Assembly (NCBI RefSeq): GCF_000003815.2
Contig: NC_049979.1
Coordinates: 35,249,400-35,313,399 of the forward strand
DNA length: 64,000 nt
Source: Branchiostoma floridae
Lineage: Eukaryota; Chordata; Leptocardii; Amphioxiformes; Branchiostomatidae
Direction of reading: 5' to 3'
Part shown: one piece after another, positions 11,210 through 23,200 of the stretch
Position numbering within the stretch: position 1 is the stretch's first letter
How the letters are laid out: the number at the start of each line of letters is the position of its first letter
Position numbers and translations under genes: made by a program
The notes under the pieces: generated by a model
Seen by the model: only the letters and a program-made list of their open reading frames with translations
The model's database searches: none
What the model was told of the DNA's origin: nothing

Positions 11210-14200
11210 GTAGGTTTGTATATATTCATCATCATCATCATCATCATCGGCGTCAGCTCGTGACCGAGCATTAGTTCATGTCCATCCAGTCTCATTTGTT
11301 GATTGTTGGTGGCGGTGTCTGAGGTGGCTGCTCAGTCCCAGGGCAGTGTGGAACAGTCTGGGACACTTTGTGCAGGGCAGAGTGGGTGGGGAGCGAGGAA
11401 GTATATATGTATATATTACAGTAGATAGTTTTAGGCACGGTTGTTTCTCAAAAGAAATGTTTTTCATGATGGCAGATTCTGAAAGGGCTGCTGTGTTCCC
11501 TGTGAATTGTCATTGCTGGGATTTAATTTGACTTACACAGACTGAGGCAGGAATCAAAAACTAGAATTATGATTTGTATAAAATTAAAGGTTCCAAGTTC
11601 ACTAACATCAGAAGAGCATTTTGCAAAAAAAGTCTGCTCATTGAATAGTAATCATTCTTGATTGAATGCTATCAGGTACTGCAGGTGTTGTATTTTATTG
11701 TCATTGTTGGCATTTTATAGATGATCTAGTGCGAGGTATATCCAAAGTATGGATTATATCATCAAGACTTTGTATCAAGATCTAGAGGATTCATGAGAAA
11801 AACAGACTGCAGGATGGGGTTGCAGTCATTCAGGACTGTCTATGTCAATCCACACCACGATTTCTATAAAGGACCCATCAAACTCATCATAAAGGGGTTT
11901 TGTGTACATTGTTTGTGCCCTACCATGCACGTCAATGAATATTCTTCGCAGTTTGTTAATTTCACTGGGTTATTTTGTACATCTGTACGTACAAAGGATT
12001 CAATTTTGTAAGCTCCATGAAAAATGCTGTAGTCCTGTTTTTTTGATAAATTAATGTGTTCTTACATTCTGCTCTCTATACAGATGACTCTCAATTTTAC
12101 TATATAAAGACAGAAGCAGGCATGAAGTGGAAGGACCTTGCCCGAAAGCTGGGGTTTACAGAGGCACACTTACAAGTGTTTGAGCACAAGCACAAAGACC
12201 CACGGGAGAGCTGTCTGGAGATGTTGAACAGCTGGCGGCAAATGACAGGTGATGATGGGACAGTCGACACTCTGAAGGAAGCTTTGGTAGATGCCAAGTT
12301 GAAGAACATTGCAGACCACTTGGATGACTATAAGTATAAAGGTGATTAAAGTTCTATAATGATAAATGGCAGGCCAGTAGTTTAACTGCTACATGTGTGC
12401 CCTAGCTCTCCTTTGTCAAATTATAAGTAGTTGAATTCCTTGTACATTCCAAGATTTCCTAAGGACGACGTCCTGACAAGTGTTCCTGGACGACCTTTCT
12501 CCCAGGGAGTCTTGGAGACTTCAGCATGTCTAGAACATAAGATATCAAAAATGGAAGTTCCATTGCAGTACCTTAGAAAGCCGCCATGGACCATCATTGT
12601 CTTGACCCCTAGCTACCTAACAAATATATAAACAAGATCCATCAAAGAAGTCTTCTCCAGTTATGCTGTTCACACACACTGTTAACCTGTGATTCAAATC
12701 GATCTTTTCTTAAGCTTGCTATTAACTTTGTATGATTTTAATACACTTTAAGTTTTGGTAAATGATTATTTGTTTGTTCTAGTCCAAGGTGTGCTTCCAG
12801 CGATGTTGATCAACAATACTACAAGTGACAAAGAAGGAGTGATTGACAATTCAAACACGAACCCTGTTGACGTAAATACCACTGGGCCATCCAATATTTA
12901 TCAAGAATGCACCATAAAGTTAGCCCAAATGGTAATCGATTTAACAAGACACGCTCCTGGTAAGTTAAGCAATATTTATTAGATATTTTTGTACAGTAGT
13001 TACAGTGTTATATCACAGACTTTTGCTTGATTGAGCATGTAGCATTTGAATTTAGTCATGGAAAAGAAACCTATCCAGTGACAGTAATAAACCCATTAGA
13101 TAATTACCAGGATCCACAGAGTCGACAACTGAATTTTTTCAACTTTTGATTTGCATTTATAAAGATATATTAAATTTTTGTTATACCTATTAAGACAAAG
13201 ACTACATTGATGAATGATGAATGGTGATCCAGAATGGTAGTACTTGTGCAACAATTATTGAGATGTTTATCTATTTTGCAAACCAGAAAAAAACGGCAAA
13301 TATTAGAATGGAGAAATTAAAATGGTGTGACCTAATGATAACTCAATCTCTAATTAGTTTCCCATACTAATGTATGTAATCTGAAGGTAACATTTCATCG
13401 TACAGATTTATTTAGATACAGTGACTGTGGTAGTGTGTTTTGATTTCAAAGTCCGAAACTGATAGAATTTAGTTAGAAAGCTAGAAGAATGAACTGTTGG
13501 TGACCACAGGCATAATTTTGCTGTGTACACTGCACACTACACGTAAAAAGTTTAGAAAAAAGATAATTTAGATGTCCATGCCGATTGTAATAGCATTTTT
13601 TTAGGTACCAAGGGCATGTAAGCTCCATACCTGGGAGTATACGATGTAGCCAGGCATCAGAAAACCTGGACCCTTAACAACTATCAGTCCTGGAATAACA
13701 CTATCAGTGTCTGGCAGACAGCACTGTTTTGCTACTGATCAGTGACTGTATGGAACAGTTGACAACTTGTGAATCATGACTGACAGTCATGGATTCCCAG
13801 TGACTGACAGTCGTAGAACAGTCGTTGAATGACATGACTGACAGGTGGATTCCACAGCAGATGAGAAGTGGAATTATTGGCTAACAGTTGTACAATGTAG
13901 ATCTGCTCTTACATAACAAAACACTTCTGCTCACGTACTAGATTTTGGAGGTAGAAATTATACAAAAACTGAACAATAGAAAGATTTTTGCTTCACAGAT
14001 CTTCATAGAGTGCAGAAATGTATGCAACAACTACAAATGCTTTAAAAAATTACAGAAGCAGAAACAATAGACAAGAATGGGACATCATCAATGCCTCCTC
14101 CGTCATTGATTTGACAATTATAAAATGATTAATAATATATAATAACTTGAATTTCTGAATCCACAACCAAAGTCTCTTAAAGAACAGGACAACAACTTAC

Positions 14201-17200
14201 TACACAAATGTACAATGTAGTTAATTCTGTACCTTAAAAGTTTGTGTTTAAAGTGTCTAAACAATAGTTAAGCCCCCTTTACAAATCAATGATATAGCTC
14301 GGCCGAGTTGTCAGCGAGGTCTACATTACGAGGAGGTATGACCCTGATGCCGACGCAGAAACTTTGCCATTTGTTCGTGGGCATCAGCGTTATGCCTCCT
14401 TGTAATTTAGAGCTCGCTGACAACTCGGCCGAGCTAAATTATTGATTTGTAAAGGGGGCTTTATGACAATTAGTCTCTTTTCCAAGTTGGAGGCCAGATT
14501 GAGAGTAAATATCCCTTCTTGTCCTTCCACTAGCTCCTCAACGTAAAAGTTCAAATTTCCCAGGGCCTGCTATCAATTAAAGGAGCTGGTATCTCATTTG
14601 CCAGATGCCTAAATATTACAAGTCTGTGATTTGCCATGGCTGACAGTGTTGGGACAGTCATCGACAGTCGCATTTCAGGCCTGTCAAGACATTCCTATAT
14701 CAGTGCAGAGTGTGATTTGTACTTACTAGTCGTATTGCAGGCCTGTCAGTGGAAGTCTTCTGCTGAATTAGGTCTGAAATGCAACTGTCAGTGACTGTCC
14801 AGCCACTGACAGTGCCATTCCAGGACTGATGGTTTGCTACGGGCAGCCATGTCAGGTTCAGAAAATGACACATAATACTAAGCCCCACCCCACAGACAAG
14901 TGTCTACGGAAGCTAAATCTCACGATTACTGTTGTTAGAAAGTCATCCGACTTGTAGAGGATAAAACAGCCCTCTTAATGTTTCAGGTATGAACAGCCCA
15001 GAGTCACCTCTCCTTGCAGCAGCTCCTACAGGTGCCCATGATTCCTCCGGAGCTGAGGACTCTGAAGGTAGCTTAGTGGAAGGAATGCTTCAATTCCATC
15101 CCACAGTGCATGGATCACAGGTCTGTATTGAGAACAATGGCACTGTGGCACGAAGTAAAGACAGCTTCAACAACAGTATCTGTTTCAGTTCAGCACCTGT
15201 CAAAATTGGAGAGAAGATCAACCTCAAAATCATAGATAGCTGCTCATTTGTTGACACCCTGAGGTTTGGGTTCACCTCCCGAGACCCAGACTCTATGATT
15301 GTTGAAGAATTACCACCACACTCCTACCCAAACCTGGCTCACGAACCCAGGTACTGGGTTAAACCTGTCCCTGGTAGCCAGGCCCACCAGGGGTGTGTCA
15401 TGACATTCACACTACAGCAGTCTGGGGAGGTGAGATTTGCCATAGATGGAGAAGACAAAGGCATGTTCTTCAACACGGTGGATGTCTCCCAACCCCTGTG
15501 GGCAGTGGTGGACGTACATGGCAGCGCAGTGGCTGTTCAGCTTGTTGGTAAATATCAACAACTTTGGAATTATTTTTTGATAGGATTATTCTGGTCATTG
15601 TTGGAACTGTTGTGCTCTTAACTCCAAAAGACTAATTTTACATCATACAACATATGGAAAACAAAAATTAAGTTTAGTTGATAGAACATTGTATGCTCTG
15701 ATTTGAGACTACAGGGGTTTCAAATAAAAATTGACAGTCTGTGAGTCGTATGTTGAAAACAATTACAAGGATCATCTCTTGGGCTCTTTTCGTCTCAGGA
15801 AACGGTCAACAGCTTCAGTCTGGGCCTCAGTGTGGTTATTGGTTATGGTTGAAGTTCTAGCCTGGCAGTGTCTTAATAAATTGTATGATTATTCTAAGAT
15901 TTTTTTGGCGACGCCTCAGGGGCGAGCCTAATGTTTATAGTGTGCGACCGTTTGACAGGAATTCTAGGAATTCCGCAGGCATGCGAGGAATTTTTCTACG
16001 GGTATTCCCTAGGGAATTTGTTTTTGTGTGTGACCTTTAGTCTGTCTTGGGTATGGCGTATACATGTAATATGATGACGTGACCGATGTTATAAACCAGG
16101 AATTCATGTGTTAGATACTCGTTTCACCATCAAGTATACAGCACATTACATTTTTTAACAAATTACCCGATATTATGTATCGTTAGGGGAGAAAAGTGGG
16201 TCAGTCATATTTTTGGCTTGACCATTCGGCGTAATGATGTCGTGTATGTATGAGGATTGTTTTGTTTCGTTTGAAGGTTTTTATTTCATATCTTTCTGTT
16301 ATATCATTTTGTATGGTTGTGTGACTCTTGATTCTTCCCTTTTTTTCATATTGCTGTGATGTTCATTTGGTTCCTAAACCATCGCGACAAAGGGGTGTAC
16401 TTGTCAGTCGATTCTTCCTGTAACCTGGGGGTTGTCATGCCGGCGTTCACCTGTGGGGACAGATTGTGAGAGAGGATTGATATGAAGAATTTTTTGCAAT
16501 AGTGATACTAACTTAGCAACTTTTGTATGTCTGGATCGGTAAAGTGTTGTTTTCTGTTAGTTACAGGCAGTCGGAAGTGATGTAAGGCATCAAAGTAATT
16601 CAGATATAATTTATAGCAAAAGTGATACATATTGAATTACAACGCTTATATTGTCATGTCAAGTCAAAGTCCTTCCCGCTCCACGGTGCATAGGGCGGCG
16701 CCCATGTTCTTGCAGTAACCCTGGGCCAAACAACTGCAATTACTACAGCAGGGGGCCAGGACACTGGTTGTGGTGTGTGTTCAAATTTCATACTCTTTCC
16801 CGAATGCTGAGTGCTAAGCTGAGAAATTAGCACGACCATTTAACACGTCATACCATATTCGGCCGGGGATCGAACTTACGACGTACCGAATGCATGGCGA
16901 ACACTTTTCCCACTCGTCTCATTGCACCGGCGATAACGCTTGTGTAGACAGACCACAATACTCGGGATGCTAACGTGTCGTTACTTTGACCGATGAGGTC
17001 TATTTCTCTTATAACCAAAGGGCACAAAAGTGCATTATCATTTACCTTTTGGTGTAGCCCGAGTTTTGAAACATTAAAGAAGTTACAGAAATAAAATGTA
17101 CCGCCGTGAATAAGAAATAATGACACAACATATCCTTTCTCGGCTTGGCTTCGCACGAACGAAGGCACATCAAAATATCAATATACATGTCGGCCTAAAA

Positions 17201-20200
17201 GCCACAAGCGACGGCTATCGGGTCTAAAATGCAGTGCACTGTTACGTCGGGTGGCGTAAACCAGTATACAGAATATTTCGTCCAACAAACAAGTAAAGCG
17301 GCTGCATTTGCAAGAGATATCCAACTTCTACGTGTGGAAGGGAGGTAAAGGCGATTGGAAAAACATCCTGTTTACAACGGCTATATCATCACTAGCCTGT
17401 AATAAGACAGAATGAAATAAGTCACAGGTACGCTCACCGCTATTAAACTGCTCGGTGGACAAGCTACCCGCTAAGGCCACAGCATGTTAATTTTGTCGGT
17501 CACTTCAAGAAGAGGCTGACTCAGATAAGATAGATGCCGTATAGTTCATTCGGACCAGATGTTGATGTTACTAGGTAGCTAGCCTATTTTAGGAATAGAA
17601 TATTGTGACTAGACCATATATGTAGCATCGACCAATAATTCCCACGTCGATCCAACTTACATTCTGAAAATTACGTAAAGATTTGTAAGATTAAACACAG
17701 ATACGTCATGCATTTACTGATGGTTAATGAGGGATTTCCGAACCGCGATTTTTATAACGTATCAGAAGTGTATCGACGTAACGGACGCGTGCCATTTTCC
17801 CGTTTGGAACGTCATAACCAGTAAACAGAAAGGCCAACAACACGCATTTGAGCCTGTAACGGACTAGGAACAGTTAAGTGGAACAGTGATGGTACGCCAC
17901 TCGTGACATTTCCTACCTGGGCCCGGTCGGGCTGTTTAAAGAAACAAAAAAAGTTTGTGCCAATAAATATGCACAAGGCATGCTTTTGAATCATTTTTGG
18001 TCCGTTTGGGGTTTTTTTCTGTCTTTCCTATCGTACTTTTCGTTCACCAAAGGTCCCCGACCGGGCCCCTTTGTGGAATTATGTAACGTTGGCCTTATCG
18101 GGAAAATGTTTGATATCTCTGTAATCATTTTCATATATAGAACGAATCGTATGTTAGCCTATAACAAATCTTTGGAGCGTTTGCTCACCTGCAACCTTAA
18201 CGATCATACTACCGAGGGAAAACAACGGCAGCAATGTTTCTGTTGAAAGAGTAATTTTCTTTATGTTCAAAATTGTTTTCTACTGTAGTGCTACGTCGGT
18301 TGAACCCATTTCCAGATTTTTTTCCTGAATCTTTGCAGGCTGTAGTGTCAAGGCCAATGTCACCGGATGAATCTAATTAAAGCAACTGTCAATCCCTAGT
18401 GGTATGAACATTGATACAGCGTTTCTTTACGTCCAGTTGCTGGAATAAATGATCCAGTAGTCCCTAACTGTTGATAAAAATCTGCAAAACTACAACATCC
18501 CCATGAATTAATTGCGAATACATTTTTTATACAATGTATAAAACATTGTTAAGTTCGGTACGTCCAAACTGTTCGGTTACTTTTTAGAATGGCCCATATT
18601 TACGTTTAACTGCACAACTGGCCGAAAACCGCCAGAAGTATAGAAAGACCTTGTGAACTAGTCTGAATGCCCCTACGGCCACCAGCTACCACATGTTTGT
18701 CTTCGAGGGGTTTTCGAGGACGAAATTCGCTAAGTTCTTATAGCGCTCAACCACGCTCCTTTTGGCCCCGACCCGGATGGCTTTCTCCTGCAGGCGCAGC
18801 AGTGGCCCGTGGAGTTTTGCGGGGTAGCGGTGAACGAGGGGGTCCAGGCACGCCTCCTTCGCCTTGTCCAGCTCTCGCTGAAGTGAGTTCTCCTAAAGAG
18901 AAAATTAAATGAAAACAACGTCAGGTTTATTTTTCAACTGCTCCAATTTTCCGCTCGCTGCCGCAATCATTTGGGCCTGGCGGTTCTGGCTGACACATGT
19001 TACCAAACCCGGGACGGTAGGGAGCCTTTGTCGGCACTCGACTGTGACGTGGTGGAATGTTATGATCGATTAGGGAATAATGAAGACTTGTTTCATGCTG
19101 TGAGAGCACGTTGCTGACACCCCGGTTTGTCTCTCGCTAGGCCTGGATGTAATTAGAAGCCCGGTGCGATAACTGTCTTCTCACGAATAGAAAATAAAGC
19201 CACCTGGGCGAAGCTAAAAACTTTTGGATTTGAAAAAGGCGAGAATACACTGAATACAGTCACCCTCTTTTAACCTGTGCTTAGAAATCTGCACAAGCTA
19301 ATCAAGAGGTGGGGGAAACCGAACTGGGGCAGGTTAATTTTTGGACGGAAAAAAACAGAGAAACTAATGGTTTTCTCGCAAGCGGGGAGAAACGACGTCG
19401 TTTTGTTGGTGCTGGTGGGGGAAGCCAAACTTTCCTGTGTTGTATTTGTGGGTGAAGTTTTCAACTTAGGTCGCACTATGTACCAAGTCAGCGAATAGGT
19501 TCGTACTTATAAAATCGACTGGGGGATAACTAATACGTGTTTCATTCGTTTCGTGTCAAGCCATGCATAGGTCCTTTCTCATACGCCGGGAACAACTCAT
19601 GTCTTTCATGTCCGTCATAGTTACCAACTTCAAATCCGATCAGCTAAGGAAACAAACTCGTTTCCTCCGTTTCTGCGGGGATACAACGTCAACCCGCCCG
19701 TTCAGGAAAAAATGTTGTTTTTTCGGTTCTGTGGGGTGATGTAACTTGAACTCGCCCATCCTAGCAAACAAAGTGTCGTTTTTTCCTGTCTGTGGGGAGA
19801 TAAAAATTTAACCCGCCCGTCCTGGGAAACAAAATGCCGTTTTTTCGTGTCTGCGGGGAGATATAACTACAACCCGCCTGTTCTGGAAAACAAAGTGTAT
19901 TTTTTCGATTCTATGGGGAGATACAACTTCAACCCGCCCGTCCAGGAAATACAATGTCATTTTTCCGTTTCTGCGGGGAGATACAAGGTCATACAACTTC
20001 AACCCGCTCGTCCAGGAATCAAAATGTTGTCTTTTCCTTCCTGCGGGGAGATACAACTTCGACCCGCCTGCCTATACTAGGAAAACAAAGTGTTGTGTCA
20101 ACGTTTTTGCGGAGGCTACCACTTAAACCTGTCCTGCCAGCACTATACCGCATTGTTTCGTTCGTGTCCGCGGTTGGCCCATGCATCAAGTACTTAATAC

Positions 20201-23200
20201 ATCTTTCAAAACCCAGGTGTACGAAAAAAAAAAAACATTCCGGAAAAACCGTACTAACCTCGAGATCGCTCTCGCTACCGGAGCTTGAGTCCCCCTCCAG
20301 TGGGACTGGCTTTGCCTTTTTGGCTGGCGGAGGGAGGCCGGACGAACTGGTGGCGTCGGGTCCAGTCTCGGGGCGGTTCGTCGGTGGGGTCCAGGAGGTT
20401 TGCGACCGCCTGGGCTGCGGTTTTGCCGGCCTTGGATGATCGGATCGGCTGCCTGGGTGCCGCGGCATCGTTGGCTGCCATGATCAAGAAGTGCGCCAAG
20501 CGGACGATCGTCTCGTGTGCCTTGAGGTCCTTTCCCGTCATGTCTAGGAGGAAAACGGAGTTCTCTCCCGTGAGGGTCTCCAGCCGCTCCGCCAGCTCGT
20601 CGTCGCTGAGGCTTCGGGGCGGCACGTCGGCTTCGAATCTAGCAAGGAGAGCCTCCTCCAGGAGGGGAGCCTCTCCCCGCACCGCTTTAACAACATCTAA
20701 CAAATTCTGCCCCACAAGGGTGGCATCTCCGCGCAGGACGGGTGGAGCCGGAGCGCTCATAGTGAGGTCCGTGCCAGTCCAGTTTGCGACACGGATTGAG
20801 CCCACATGTAAGGTTTGTTGCATCTAACCCGCTCATCGCGCGAGACTTAGAAATGGTTAATCCATATGGTCTTAGTTACAGGGAACCCAGTAAGGCCACA
20901 GTAAGTACATTTTGTGGGTGACATACCTACAGACTCCAAATTTTATACGATAAAAAAACAAGATGAGTAAAAAACAAGATGCCTAAATTTTCAAAATGGA
21001 TATAAAAACCTTGTAACAACAATATTGTAGTGACAAACGATGGTCACCTATCACTTTGAGCCAACAAGTCTTTTATTCCTGAATTTCAAGCAGGCACAGT
21101 GCGCAAAGTGCCTTTATAATAGCCAACATGTAGCCTGGATACCATACCCCAACCTCAAATCTTTCGTGATACTTGAGATCGGGCTGGGGTTTGGATACCA
21201 GGCTAACATATAGGCTACCACAGTCACACAGGTGTTACCTCTACAACTACGAACCAAGTTTCACTTCTACAACTTCACTCATGACTACCTTAGGAGTGTC
21301 ACTTCTACAAGTACAATCAAGGCTACAAAGAGGACATATTTTCTATTTCAGTATTTTCTCGTCATTGAAACATGTCTTGAGGAGAAAGATGTCTTCCATA
21401 AAATCTACTTTCTGTTACCTAATCTTAGGTGAGGCGAAATGGTCAACACATGTTATTCAATTAAAAGAACCAATACATCTCCTCATTGGGTTAAGTTTAT
21501 GAAACTCGAGTAAGATCTTCAAAACTCCTCAAAGTTAAGGGATATGTTACTGTCACATTACCCTGAACCGGGCGGTCGGGCAGCTCTCGGGAACGAATTA
21601 AAAGTATTATATAAAGGTCTGAAAACACGCAAACTGTAAAGAAAATAAGTCATGACCATAATTTGTGAATTGATAGACAGCTATATTTTTAGTTTTTGTT
21701 TCCGGCAACATTCCGACAGTATCTACCATTTGGGGGGTCTTTCACTCTAGTAACAAGAGGTCGAACTCGAAATTTTAGACGCATACCTTCTTTTAATACT
21801 CTCATCTTGTGTCATTGGGTAGGTTTCGAACTCTGTTAATCTGAAACAGAGTTAACGTTTGAACTCAATCGCAAATTTCAGCTGAAGCTTTTCTTCATAG
21901 CTATAATAGTGATGTTTTGGGCGCATGCGCAAAACAATTAATTAGCTGCCCGAACTTTCACCCATGACCTGTGACCTCTCAGTCTTCCTACGCATCAATG
22001 GTGGCTGGTGGTTCGATCTAAGCACCTCTGTCAAGTTTCATTTTATCGGAAGTTTATGCGGTTTTGACATGCCAAATTAAAACACGCACCGTTTGCTGTA
22101 TAAGCACCTGGATAAGATACCAGTGCGGGTGCTTGCCCTTCCGCGGCTTTATAAGAGCGCAACGTTATTGTTGGGTGGAGCACTGATCAAATTTCGTACG
22201 CGTACGCTCCCAGGCTCAGCATGGCAGCTCTGTTTCAACAAACTGCCCACGGTATAGCACAGTAAACATGAATACACTCTTCATGCCGTGTAGGCTCAAA
22301 TATCAAGATGTACTTGAGATACACAGCAGGACTGGTCCGATCATTTTAAAGCTAAGGGCACAACCCGCCGTACGTGCAACTGCGTGGTGTCTACGTGCCA
22401 CAACTGGTGCTGGTAAAGCTAAGGGCACAACCCACCGTACTTGCAACCGCAAGTATACAAAAGTAACGGGTTCCGCACTGGTGTTCCAGTGCTGAATCAA
22501 TGGGTCGAATCGGCCTCAGCACTGGTTTTCCAGTGCTGAAGAAACGTCAGCACTGGTTTTCCAGTGCTGAACGGCCTTGTTGCAGTGCTGAAGCTCCCTC
22601 AGCACTGGAATTCCAGTGCTGAACTTTTCCGAGCACTGGTTTTCCAGTGCTGAACTTTTCCGAGCACTGGTTTTCCAGTGCTGAACTTTTCCGAGCACTG
22701 GTTTTCCAGTGCTGAACTGCCTTCAGCACTCGGGTACCAGTGCTGAACTCGCGGCGGAGAGGCGGCGAGCCAGTTCAAAGGTCATTCAGCACTGGTTACC
22801 CAGTGCTGAAACCGGCGTCAGCACTGGAACCGAGTGCTGATATACAAAAGTAACGGGTTCCGCACTGGATTTTCCAGTGCTCGGGAACTTTTCAGCACTG
22901 GAAGACCAGTGCTGAAAAAACTTCAGCTCTGGGCTTCCAGTGCTGACGATTATACAGCACTGGAACGTTCCAGTGCTGAACATAATATTCATTCGTAGCA
23001 TGCGTCCGTACGGCTGAGTTATTTCCTTTCGACTTGTTACCTTGTTTGGCGGAGATTGACATTACACATGACATTGACAACAACAGTTTTATTTCATGAA
23101 ATAAAGAATAAAAAGAGGCCATGACTTTGAGCTTTTATTGAATTGTGTGAATGTGATAGATATAGCCCTTTCGGGAATCATTTCGGTGTCCCTCTTGTTG

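Noticed and set aside
12431-12631. 66-codon ORF between exons 2 and 3
   Set aside because: Intronic; no family motif, and exons 2 and 3 join in phase without it.
22516-22729. Minus-strand ORFs with ALENQCSEKFSTG repeats
   Set aside because: Translation of the palindrome array.
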